From positions 1 through 38,929 of the forward strand of contig JNEM01015326.1 of assembly GCA_000697335.1 (NCBI GenBank): DNA of 38,929 nucleotides, written 5' to 3'. The notes under the pieces are model-generated. The model saw nothing but the letters and a program-made list of their open reading frames with translations. It was not told where the DNA came from and did not search any database. Made by a program: the position numbers and the translations under genes. This document shows positions 26,274 to 38,929 of the stretch, in pieces. Every line of letters starts with the position of its first letter. The first letter of the stretch is position 1. Origin of the DNA: Conidiobolus incongruus B7586 (lineage: Eukaryota > Entomophthoromycota > Entomophthoromycetes > Entomophthorales > Conidiobolaceae).

Positions 26274-27346
26274 TCATTTTGTGTAAAACTTATTATTATA
26301 TTTTCCAATTTTCTATTATTTTATTAATATATAATAAAATATCCTATTTTCAATATAATAATAATATTATTAATATTAATATTAATTGATTTTAATCTTT
26401 ATGATTTTGATTAATCGACTGAATATTAAATAGAGGTTATTATTAACTAGAATAATTATCTAATTCAAATCTAATAATGGTAAGTTTTATAGCATCCTTT
26501 ATTTATTTTGAAATATTATCCAATATATTTGTTATTCTAAATATTCAAATTTGGAATAGAAATTGATTCTATTTACAACTATAGCAATGATTGAGCCTCT
26601 TAATTTGTATTGGGTGTCATTATTGAATACAAAATTTTACAACTATTTGCAGTTGATTAAATTTGTATATAAAATCAACCTTTGAAAATAAATTCTCCTA
26701 CTAAATATATCAAAGTTATATTTAGTGTTATAAAGAAAATTTGAAAAAATACATTTTCAAACATACAACGGTTCATGAAATAATTTTAATTAGATACACA
26801 GGGCAAGTGAAAAAGCAATACCGCCTTAATAATTAATATTTTTCCCCTTAATAACATAATTTATACTAATGATAATTCTTGAATCACTTTAAATGGTTTT
26901 TAACAATTCTTTAAAATCACAACTTTAATTCAAAATTGAAATTTCATCATATCTCTTTAAATTAAATATTTTAACTTACCAATACAATTATAACCACAAG
27001 GATTCAAATCATGTGAGTATAAAAATAGGGTAATAAAGATCAGTTTTCTATTATTAAGCAAGGTTTTGATAATTATTATTTTGTATATACAGTTATTATC
27101 AAGCAAGATAAAATATCTTTAATCAAACTTTTTTTACAACAATGAGTAATATAAGTTTTTAAAAATCCAAAATTTAGTCTATCATTATATTTTACTTTTA
27201 TTTGAAATAATTCCTAGGATATTATAATCATAATATTTATTTTAATCAATAACATTTAGTTTTTCAAAAAAAATTCTTGATTTGTTATTTATAGTGGTGT
27301 TTTTGATTATTTAGCCTAGGTATTTTTTCACTCTTAATATTAAATT
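26274..27346. other. AT-rich spacer downstream of TAF11
   Basis: About 1.07 kb. No gene, RNA or repeat could be supported. It runs into the left end of the mariner relic. Confidence 0.5.
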
Positions 27347-28908
27347 TTAGGTTTAGAAAATAAAAAATAGCATTTTATTAATTTTTGATTTTTCAAACAT
27401 ATTAAAAGTTTTCAGGTTTGGAATACAAATAAGGTAAACAAAAAGACTCAAAGAATTAAACAATATAATAATATTTTTCTGTATCTGTTATTATTATTTT
27501 GTCATTTTAAAATTTAATGTTAAATCTGCACTTAATTAAACCAAAGATTGATAATTAAAAGTCTTTTATTTGGGTATCATTAAAATTAAGCTACAAACCC
27601 TTTAAAATATTTCAAAAATTTAAAAACAGTTAATCAAGATGATACTATATATAAATCTATAGTTTGTTCCTAGATTTATGACTTTAAAACTGGAAAACAA
27701 ATTATCCATAGTTTGTTAAAATCTGGAAAATAAATTTCTACCACTATAGTTATAAATATTAAAGGTAAAAAAAATTACTTTAAAATCATCTGTATTATCC
27801 TAGTGTTGGAAACTAGGATAATTATATTGAATTAAGTTGGATTATTAGTAAGTGATAGGATTAGAATATAGTTATGGAGTTTTATTGGAAATCTTTGATA
27901 GAGACTTAGTGTTATAGCTAGGTAATTAGGTAGGTTGATGAATGAATAGACAGATAGATAGGTAGGTAAATAGATCTCTGTTGTATTTCCTCCCCTTTAT
28001 ACTGGGATGAGAATGGATCAATTTAAGGGAAAGTATGATAAGAGGTAAATTATGGGTAAACTGACATAAAAGATAAATATATATGGATTAATTGGATAGA
28101 TATGTGACATCATCCTTCTATCAGATAAATTAAATTATTAAATCAATTCAAAATCAAATATATAAATATATTTAATATATTGAAATTTAAACTTAAATAA
28201 GAAAAATACAAAATAACTATATTTTGAGATAAGTTCAGGAAAATCTAAGATAGCTAAAGCTATAAAGAACTTTTCAAAGTATAGCTAGAAACCAAGTTTT
28301 TTATATCATATCATTTTAAATAATAAATCTCAAATCCTTGCGAACATTCCTTTACTTAAATATAAATCAAAATGCTAGATTCTGCCAAATCAAGTCTTTT
28401 ATAATTTTAAACAAAAAATCATTTTGTTTATAAGAAGAATATTAATTATAACAGTATATTATAATCATATATAATTTTTTATTTATTTTTCAAAGTTTAT
28501 AAATTTAATTATAAATTATATATATCATTTTTAAATAAGAGATTTTATGAATGATGTTTTGAGTATAAATGAAAAAAAACTTAATATTTTGTATAATAAT
28601 TATAAAGTATATCAAGGTAAAACTATAAAACTTTTTTAATAAAAACAACTGCTAAAAGCTACACATTTAGTAAATTCACCAGGTTATAATTTATGTCATT
28701 ATAACTGCTTTGGACAATTAAAAACCAGCTTATAAGAAATCAAGTTTAAAAGATAAATTGACCAAAGTTAGAAATATCAAATTTCAGCCTTATATTTAAA
28801 ATATTGATTTTTAGTATTAGGAACTTATCAAAAATATAGCAAAAAGCTATTAATAAAGAAGGAAGTGTTGATTTGATAATGTATATTTTATATTCAGAAT
28901 TATAATTA
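27347..28908 (+). mobile_element. Dead mariner transposon, copy A (interrupted)
   Basis: Relic of a mariner-family (Mos1/Himar-like) element. The left end, TTAGGTTTAGAAAATAAAAA, resembles the mariner terminal repeat CCAGGTGTACAAGTA, with C changed to T and G to A. The right end near 28880-28908 resembles its reverse complement. Near the 3' end a damaged transposase reads ILYNNYKVYQGKTIKL (normally VILLHDNARPHVAK) and NSPGYNLCHYNCFGQLKTSL (normally YSPDLAPSDYHLFRSLQHAL), so at least the second and third catalytic Asp are gone. Many stops are present. Copy B at 37578-38830 aligns along its length. About 320 bases at 27804-28123 have no counterpart in B, leaving about 1.24 kb, normal for mariner. 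Confidence 0.78.
27804..28123. mobile_element. Candidate solo LTR of a copia-type element, inserted in mariner copy A
   Basis: A block of about 320 bases starts TGTTGGAAAC and ends CTTCTATCA, the TG...CA form and TGTTGGA start usual for Ty1/copia LTRs. It is clearly less AT-rich than the mariner around it, contains a CCTCCCC tract, and is absent from the matching place in copy B. No internal domain follows, so it would be a lone LTR and younger than its host element. A clear target-site duplication was not seen, which lowers confidence. Confidence 0.45.
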
Positions 28909-31700
28909 AAATCAATTTGATAAAGGAGTAAATATTGAATCTCTTAATTTATATATATTCAAATCAATAATTTATCTATTGAAATCATTTTAAGCTTAGT
29001 AGGATATGTATTAAAGTATCATTAATATAAATAATTATAATTTTTGTTTGATCCTTAGATAAGATATATTATCCTTATAATTCTTATTTTTATTATTTTT
29101 AAAATATCTGGTAATAAGCAATAATAAGTTAATAATGGAAATATTATTACTGAGTTATTTTTTTGCTAATTTATATCTATTTTATTTTAAATTTTTCTTA
29201 ATTACTATTATTTTTTTTGATTAAATATAAATTTAAGATTTCCTAAATAATAATTGTTTTTAATATTAGGCTATTTATCTTTGAGTAGAATAAAGCTCCT
29301 TTAATAATTTGTTTTAAAAACCCATTTTTTCCATGTATTAATTGTTGTCTTTTGAGAGTAATTAATATAAAATCTTGAACTTAATATGACTTTTGAATCA
29401 ATATTGTTCAATCCTAGTGATATTTGAAATTCAATGATTTTGAGTTATTTTGATTTTTAACATTACAAAAAAGATTTGTATATAATAATAAATAATATAT
29501 TAAGATAAACAATTTTTTGTTTTGATTTCGTTATTATTATATTGTTAAAATAATTATGATCTATATATATCAATATTTAACTATACTTTCCAAATTTATT
29601 TTTAAACCTTTGAAAAGTGAAATATAAAAAAATAATCAAATACTATTTCATTATTATTATATTGGCTTAGATGGAACAGTTATAATAGGATAGATTATTC
29701 AACATTTTGTTTAAATGTTTATTTAATCAAATCCAGTCAATGATATACTATATTAAAATTTGTAAACGATCAAAGTACTAAGAATTAGTACTTTCAAGAT
29801 AATGGCATTATTTGAATGTGAAAAATAATATTTGATTCATAATATTACTTAATGACATTCACTAGCATATTATGAATTATAAGAAATGAGCCTTATATCA
29901 TAATATGTGTTCAAAAAATTGGTAGTTTTTATACTATACAATTTGATATAGCTGTAAAATTTGAGAATTTCGATTTCATATTATCAAAAACTAAAACTAT
30001 TATATCGAAATAATTGAAATACACTTGTATCTTCAATATATTCCAATTCAAAGAAATGATAGTTATTCAATATTTTACTTAATTATATTATTTCAAGTAA
30101 AAATTCAATTAACCTCAAATATATAACAATAAAAATTGATGGATTTTTAATAAATATTTGAATATTTGAATTACTCTTTTAGTTTATCAATTTGACTACT
30201 AAATATGGTTAAATTTCTCTTTTTATTGTAAATCTAAGATTAAATGTTTATTTTGAATATGACTAGCTTTTATTTGGAAATAATATATGAGAGTCTAAAA
30301 ATACATTGATATCTTCATTAATAATTTTCCTTGTTTGAATCAAATATTCATATAATATCTAAACAAGCTATGAAATCACCACTAAATTATTCCCAAAATA
30401 TAATTCAGTATTGTGAAACTTCTCACGGTTTTTCACTTACAATTGAAAAAATTCGGGGATATTTAAATAAGTGATATCAATTCTGAACAAAATGCCTTAA
30501 TTGTTTTAATCTATAATCATTCATATATTAAAAAGCCATGAAATATTAATTATACCAATACTAATATAAAAGAAAAAGTTTGAGTAACGGTGAGAATCTT
30601 GAACTTAATATGATTTTCAAGTTTTATCATATTAATACCATTTTTGTATTGATAATAATTGTGGTAGAATTGAATTAAAATTTGTTGAAACTTGATTGAA
30701 ATAATTCCCATGCAAGAAAAAAGTTAGATTTTAATGTTTTGATATTTTTAGAAATTATTAAATATCTTGAAACTATTTGATATTATAATATATTATATTG
30801 ACTTTTATTAATAATTATAATAATAATTATTATTACTATTCGCTTAAATATATATTAAAAGAATTAATAATCAGCGAACTCAATATTATAGCGACCAAAT
30901 ACTAGTAATTACACTGTTATCAAAATTCCAAATATAAGATAAAAACCTTACAAAATGATATAAAATTTCTTAAATTGAGGGTTATGAAAATGAGAAGAAT
31001 AATGATTGATAATGATCTTGTTTTTTAAATTAAGTTCTAAAAATAGATTATGATTATTTAACAAGTCTATTAGATGAAGTTTATATTAACAGAATTTTTT
31101 TAAAACTTTGAATTTATTATGATTTTAATTAAGTTGATATTTTCAATTTAAAGTGAATTCAATTGATTACTATGTAATTTATACTGAGATTAAATTTTAT
31201 TTTATTCAAAATCAAATGATGAACAATTAATACTTACACTGCAATTATGATCGCTTTAGTGCTTAAATCTGGCACAAAATAATAAAACATTTTTATGCCA
31301 ATATAATATTTAAATTATTATAATTTGGAATTAAATTTAGCGGCAAATTAAATAAAATTTTAAATCATAAATTACCGCGAATAAATGGTTATAGAATATA
31401 AATTGATAATTTAGTATTATTTAATTGGTAATGTCTATTAATTTATATAAAAAATTGAATTTATCCTAAAAATCATCCATTCTATAGATCCACAATATTT
31501 TGGCATATATGGCAAATTGAGGTAATATGACGTGATAAATAGTTATAGATTGAATAAAATCTGAGAATTAAAGACGTGAAAAAATGAAACGTGACTATTT
31601 TTTATTGAGAAGAATTAAGAATTAAAGAAAATGAAAAAACCTGTGCAAAAGGCTATGTGATGAATGTTAATTCACGGCATCCAAGTGAAATAAGAAACTG
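28909..31700. other. Long AT-rich spacer
   Basis: About 2.8 kb without a recognisable gene. A 19-base sequence, AATCTTGAACTTAATATGA, occurs at 29371-29389 and again at 30595-30613 in the same orientation. No longer similarity around the two copies was noticed. The last few hundred bases become less AT-rich toward the GFA1 promoter. Confidence 0.45.
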
Positions 31701-31764
31701 ACTAAGTGGATCAACTAAAAATAGAACAGTTTTTGCAATGCGCTAAACGTAGGAGAATTAATGG

Positions 31765-31828
31765 ATTGGCTATTACAACGAAGGGATGAATAAACACCTC
31801 GAATCTATAAATACTCTGACTATCCAAT
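31765..31828 (+). promoter_or_regulatory. Probable GFA1 core promoter
   Basis: A TATAAATA box at 31806-31813 is flanked by a reversed CCAAT box (ATTGG, 31765-31769) and a forward CCAAT at 31824-31828. The region is less AT-rich than the surrounding spacer. Transcription would start roughly 25-60 bases after the TATA box, giving a leader of about 180-200 bases before the ATG at 32042. Assignment rests on motif and position only. Confidence 0.5.
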
Positions 31829-31952
31829 CAATTGTAATCAGTGACGTTTGTAATTCTATTAAGCTACTAAAATCCAATAGGAAGCTATTCTGGATATTGA
31901 TTAAACATCAACCTAATTCATTTGATAGATCTACCCCTATATCAACCCATAG

Positions 31953-32005
31953 GTAATTATTCATTTTTGCCTTCTCTCTTATATATTAACTCATTTGGCA
32001 TTTAG
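31953..32005 (+). other. Probable intron in the GFA1 5' leader
   Basis: CATAG|GTAATTATTC opens and GGCATTTAG closes a 53-base interval upstream of the ATG. Donor, acceptor and length match the coding introns in this window, and its interior has a C/T-rich tract before the acceptor. A leader intron would fit a highly expressed gene. Confidence 0.5.
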
Positions 32006-32041
32006 TTTTTGTATTTTTGTGATTTATTTTTTTCATTCAAC

Positions 32042-34171
<2,130 letters not shown>

Positions 34172-36431
34172 GTGGAAACGGCCATAGCTTATTTCAATAA
34201 GGACATTTTTTTGGTAAACCTATTTACACATCAGATCCACTCTATTACACTCCGATTCACTGAACCTTCAAAAACATCATCATATCTCAATGGTAATTGA
34301 ATAGTACAATAGGATACTGATATTAATCTGTCTCATTCAAATTATTTTTCAGCAATGCTTCCTTTTAAATAAATTCTCCATAATCGATTAAATATATATT
34401 TTCTTAATTTACTAATCTTGAACTTTTAAAACAGTATATTTACCCAATTAATATGATGATGTAATCAAATCGAATTTAACATTCTTCATTCTAATTTTTA
34501 TGAATTGATAAATTAAATGTAAATATATAATAAAAATACAATTGACTCAACACTGTCACTGTTAATCCAAGTATCATAAGAGAATTTCTATGGCTCATAA
34601 AGTTGAGCCTTATATTATACAATTTGAAAATAAATCAGATGAAAGAATAGTAAAAATTGCTTTTGTTTAAACTTGTTATTGAAAGATTTGCAAAGATGAA
34701 TTGAATATATTCAATGATTGGTTAGTTAAGTTAATATTTTTTTCATACTATGATTCATTTTGTTGATATTAATTTCCATTATTTAATGTAAAAATATCAG
34801 TTACATAGTTTTTTATGATATTCTTCAAAATTATTAAATAAACTCAATTTTTACACCGATTATATATATAATATTATTTTTATATATTTAGTAAATTAAT
34901 TTCGTGATTACTATTTTTCATTAATTTTTACTGAATTTTTTGAATAATAAATATTTTTAAAAATATTTATAAAAATATGAAATTAATTATTTGGTAACAA
35001 AATTTTAGCAAGTAGTAAATTTTTCATAATGTATTGTAAAGATCAGCAAAAATGCTATATATTATATATTATATTATCAAGTTTTATTTATATTAACCAT
35101 TGATATATTGATATTTAATTCCTATTTTATTAACACAGTCATGGAAACTCTTTATTAGTTTTAATATGCTTATTTTTGAGCCCTTAATAGCAATTGTATT
35201 ACATGTTCATTAAATTAATAAATTTATTCTAGCGAAAAATACCTTTATGTTTTTTAATATATTTAACTAGAATCTTAAAAAATCATTACAAATAATTGAA
35301 AAAATTAAACACTATATTTTTCGAACAATTTATATGATTACTGGGAATCATAAGCTCTAAAATTTATTATACATATTTTCACCATCTCAAAAATTTATTT
35401 TTATGAATTACATACCATTTAAATTGAATATAATAAAATACTAGTTGAAATTTAAATTCTTACTAATATTTTTCTGAGATTGTTCCTGAATCTGCCTTTA
35501 TAAATTAAATTACAAATTAAATATATGATTTCTAGTACAAATTAATGATATATTATAACTTAAGTGAACTTTTCTGTTTGTATTTAAATTTTTCAACATG
35601 AGCTATTAATATATTTAATATTTATTAGTATTTAAATTAATCAATTCCATAATTTTGAAATCAAAATTAAATAATAACTATTAAAATATGATATATGAAA
35701 ATAAATAAATAATATGAAATTAATACTCTTTTTTATTATTAATCACTATCAGATATACCTTTGGTAAGCTTCTAACACTTAGAAACTAGTTCTTTTATTT
35801 AAAAAACTAAAATTAGATATTTTTCAAATTATTTTAATTTCTTTAAAGTTTGCTTATAATTATTTTTTCAATTACCTATAATAAATATAGTAAAATAGGT
35901 TATAATCAAAATAATATATTAAATATGGTATTTTTTAATATATTTTATTTTGAAAACATATTATTAGTATTTTTGTTTTGTATAATATATAAATATTCTA
36001 TAAAGTAATAATATCTTGAATTTATTTAAATATGACTAATTAATAAATATTTTTTTAAAAGATTAATCTTATTATTAGTTAATTTACCTTTAAATACTAG
36101 ATAAGAAAGCCATATACTATTATAACCTATTATAATTATTAATATTACTTATGAATAAAGTTTCTATTTATAAGGATTTATAAAATAAACTATTTCAACT
36201 TAATTAAATACTTTATTTAATTTTTAAGTAAAAGGTTATCTAAAAAAACTAAAAATTAATTATGATGATTTAATTTAAAAACCTTGGTTTTTGCTAATAT
36301 ATGAATAAATTATATTTGATTTCAATAATTACAGTTTTTTTTATATTTATATTAAATCATGAGGTATATATTATAGATTCATATTCACTAAACCTAATTT
36401 TTAATTTAATATATATAATATACTTATTTAA

Positions 36432-36458
36432 ATTATTATTATTATTATTATTATTATT
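36432..36458. repeat. (ATT)n microsatellite
   Basis: Nine uninterrupted ATT-type units in an A/T-rich spacer. Confidence 0.9.
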
Positions 36459-36784
36459 GATATTTTTTAGTTGAAATAAGTTTTTGAATTTTTTTGACTT
36501 TATTCATAAGTAAAATTAACATAATATAAATTATTTTTTTAAATTTTGATAAATTTTAATTTATATCACTGTTTACTTTAAAGTAATAAATTAATGATAA
36601 TTGGTAATTTTAGTTAAAATAGTAGTTTTATAAACTGTAAATGAATTTTTAATAGCTTTAAAATAATTTACGATTGATGTTTAATAATATCAAATTAAAA
36701 TCTTTAGAAGATTTTTTCAGGTTTAAATATAATTTAACTTTAAATTTTTAATTTAAAATACTATAATGAAAAAAAATTTCTGAA

Positions 36785-36787
<3 letters not shown>

Positions 36788-36822
<35 letters not shown>
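36788..36822. repeat. (AT)n microsatellite
   Basis: About 35 bases of uninterrupted AT repeats, the longest simple repeat in the window. Confidence 0.92.
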
Positions 36823-36825
<3 letters not shown>

Positions 36826-37577
36826 TGAAAATTTTACATCCATTATATACTTTGTAAATAATAATAATATTATAACCAATATTCTGTTTTAAAAATGAGA
36901 AATTAAAGTAAATTCAAATAATATACCGAATATAATCAAAATAAAATCTGTATTATTATTGAAATAAATATTTTAATATATCAATAATTTTGTTGAAACT
37001 TTTAAATTATCTACTTGTTATAATTCAATTGTAATATACTTTAGATAATATTAGTAAATTTATTATATTTACAAAAATACTCTAAAATTTTATAAAATAT
37101 TTGTGATTAACAGTAATTAATAAAGAATATTAGATATTAAAAAACAAAAATAAAGCATATTATCTAATTCAATTAAAAAAATTTAAATTATTTAATAAAT
37201 TGAAAGTTTATATAAATATGGAGTTATATATAAGAATTTAACAAGCTAGTTATCCAATCAATATAATGAGTTAGGTAATTTTTTCCAAGATGATATATAC
37301 ACATAGTATATTTAGCTTTATACATGCTAAAATAATATTAATTCCCAAATATTTTAACTTTGAAAATACTTTATTTTAATATATTTTATAATAGAATAAT
37401 TTATTATGATTTAAATAGAGTTTTATTAAATTTAATAATAATTTAATTGATATTTTTAAATCAAAATAATTATTTGTTTGTTGTTAATAAAATATATATG
37501 AATATTTGATATTTTTTATTTTCAAATACAATCTATATATATAATTTTATTTTTTATTAACTAATATTTTTATTATT

Positions 37578-38830
37578 ACTATAGAATCAAAAAAATAGGA
37601 AATTTTTTAATTTCAGATTTTTCAAATATATTATTAGTTTCAAATAAAAAAATATATACAAAACAAATAGGAAAATAAATAGTTTTAAATTATATATATA
37701 TATATATAATAACTTTTTTGATTAAAAAAATAATTTTTTAAAATTAGTTGTTTAATTTAATTATATTTAAACCAAATAATAACCATCAAAAGTGTTTTAT
37801 TTTAGTATTAGTAAAACTTAACCATAAACCCTTTAAAATCATTTAAAATTTACAAGCAACTTTTAGTAATGAAATATTATCTAAATTAACAATTTATTGC
37901 TAGGTAAATTACTTTAAAACTAAGAGAGAAACTACCTAAAACCTGTTAAAATCTAAAAAACTAATTTCAACTGTTATTTTATTAATTGTTAATAAAGTAA
38001 AAAAATATATTGAAAAACACCTTTTTATTTAAGCTTAAGAATTATCAAGACACTTTAATATTAGTTACATAAGTATTTTATATATATCAAAGTTTAAATT
38101 AAAATTAATTAATAAAAATGTAAAATATATACCTTATAATTTAATTAAAGCTTAAAAAAAGTTAGAGTAGTTATTGTTAAACAAAACTTACTAAGGTATA
38201 GCTAGAAACTAAAGCTTTTACAGTAAATTATTACAATTAATGAATCTTAGATTTTTTTGTATAAACCTTTACTAAAACATAAATCAAAGTGTTAGATTAA
38301 GCTAAATCAACCCCCTCTATAAATTCCTTTAAATAAATACTTTGTTGATAAACAAATATTAATTGTTATAATAGATTATAATAGCATATACTATTTTTAT
38401 TTAGTTTTTAAAAGAAAATCTATTAATAGTAAACTTTATATTTCTTTTTTAAATAAAATTATTTCTAATTGGTATAATCAATATAATTTGAGAAAACTTA
38501 TTATTTTATATAATAATTATAAAATACATAAACCTAAAGTTATAAAATACTTTTTAATTAAAAATAACTAGAAAGTATTACCATATCTAGTATATTCCTT
38601 AGATTATAACCTATCTAATTATAATTATTTTAGGCAATTAAAAAACTAGCTTGTAGGAAAGAAAATTTCTATAGGAAAATTTAATTGGTTTGTGAAACAT
38701 CAAATTTCAGTTTTTAATAAAAAGAATTATTTTTTAAGTGTTAGATTTTTACCAAAAGTATAGCAAAAAGTTATTAGAAATAAAAGAAATTATTAATTTT
38801 ATATTATATATTTATTTTTACTTTTTATAT
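37578..38830 (+). mobile_element. Dead mariner transposon, copy B
   Basis: Second relic of the same family as copy A, about 1.25 kb and uninterrupted. From about 38300 the transposase frame is readable with few breaks. KYFVDKQILIVIIDYNSIYY matches the family's KLIMCIWWDQKGVIYY. KLIILYNNYKIHKPKVIKYF matches VILLHDNARPHVAK with the catalytic Asp now Asn. VLPYLVYSLDYNLSNYNYF matches the DxxxSDYHLF block, again with Asp to Asn. Its tail, FLPKVxQKVIRNKRNY, matches LPERWEKVIANDGQY. The remaining stops fall at Trp or Gln positions, as expected from C-to-T and G-to-A changes. The N-terminal half is far more degraded. It belongs with the animal-type Mos1/Himar mariners rather than the Tc1 group at the left edge. 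Confidence 0.82.
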
Positions 38831-38929
38831 ATTAAAATATTTATTTTTTTTAATTGCAAAAAATTCCCATTATTTAAATTACAAAGTAATATTTATATTA
38901 ATTTATAATAAATTATTATTTTAAATAAT

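Larger units (their letters stand above)
34172..37577. other. Long AT-rich spacer downstream of GFA1
   Basis: About 3.4 kb with no supportable gene. It starts with the GFA1 3' untranslated region (AATAAATT near 34367). It contains simple repeats listed separately. The composition is close to pure A/T in places, and other decayed elements could be hidden here beyond recognition. Confidence 0.45.

Noticed and set aside
27798-27818. Hairpin TCCTAGT...ACTAGGA as a terminator or RNA element
   Set aside because: It straddles the left edge of the LTR-like block and is more simply a chance palindrome at the insertion point.
29371-30613. Dispersed repeat suggested by two identical 19-base sequences
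   Set aside because: Similarity does not extend beyond the short match, which is not surprising in such low-complexity DNA.
31657-31701. C/D-box snoRNA (GTGATGA and CTGA boxes) upstream of GFA1
   Set aside because: The boxes are only about 45 bases apart with no convincing terminal stem or internal C'/D' pair; probably chance.

Overview
The window looks like a nuclear segment of a very AT-rich fungus. Every protein gene has short GT-AG introns (48-68 bases) in reading frames that translate to recognisable eukaryotic families. GFA1 has the fungal form of the linker between its two domains, ERV1 marks a respiring mitochondrion, and the zinc transporter is the large MSC2/Cis4/ZnT5 type. The genome keeps TSC2 (broken here) and queuosine salvage (QNG1), which bakers' yeast lacks, so a lineage outside the Saccharomycotina is likely, perhaps an early-diverging fungus. 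That placement is an inference. Spacers are extremely AT-rich; genes are richer in G and C.

Layout from left to right. Bases ~330-1305 hold a dead Tc1-like transposase. CTU1/NCS6 (tRNA 2-thiolation, minus, 10 exons) lies at 3064-4670, followed by tRNA-Ile(AAU). A decayed TSC2 (tuberin) gene fills 5665-10008 (minus). An MSC2-type zinc transporter (minus, 8 exons) is at 11921-14556, ERV1 (plus) at 16428-16961, and QNG1 (minus, 3 exons) at 17044-18245. tRNA-Val(CAC) follows, then a large DDT/WHIM chromatin protein (plus, 4 exons) at 19523-23278. A broken gene frame with a BRCT-like start occupies 24631-25437, TAF11 (plus, 3 exons) 25591-26273, and GFA1 (plus, 2 coding exons and probably a 5' leader intron) 32042-34171. 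Two dead copies of one mariner family lie in the right half (27347-28908 and 37578-38830). The first is interrupted by about 320 bases that look like a lone copia-type LTR.

The intact genes are unrelated housekeeping genes, each apparently with its own promoter. Two of them, CTU1 and QNG1, serve anticodon modification. The strongest unusual signal is decay of one kind. TSC2, the BRCT-like gene and all three DNA transposons carry stop codons and catalytic losses explained by C-to-T or G-to-A transitions, while the genes between them are clean. This suggests RIP-like mutation of repeats, strong AT-directed mutation, or both, and a loss of TSC2 recent enough that its GAP domain, including the catalytic Asn, is still readable.
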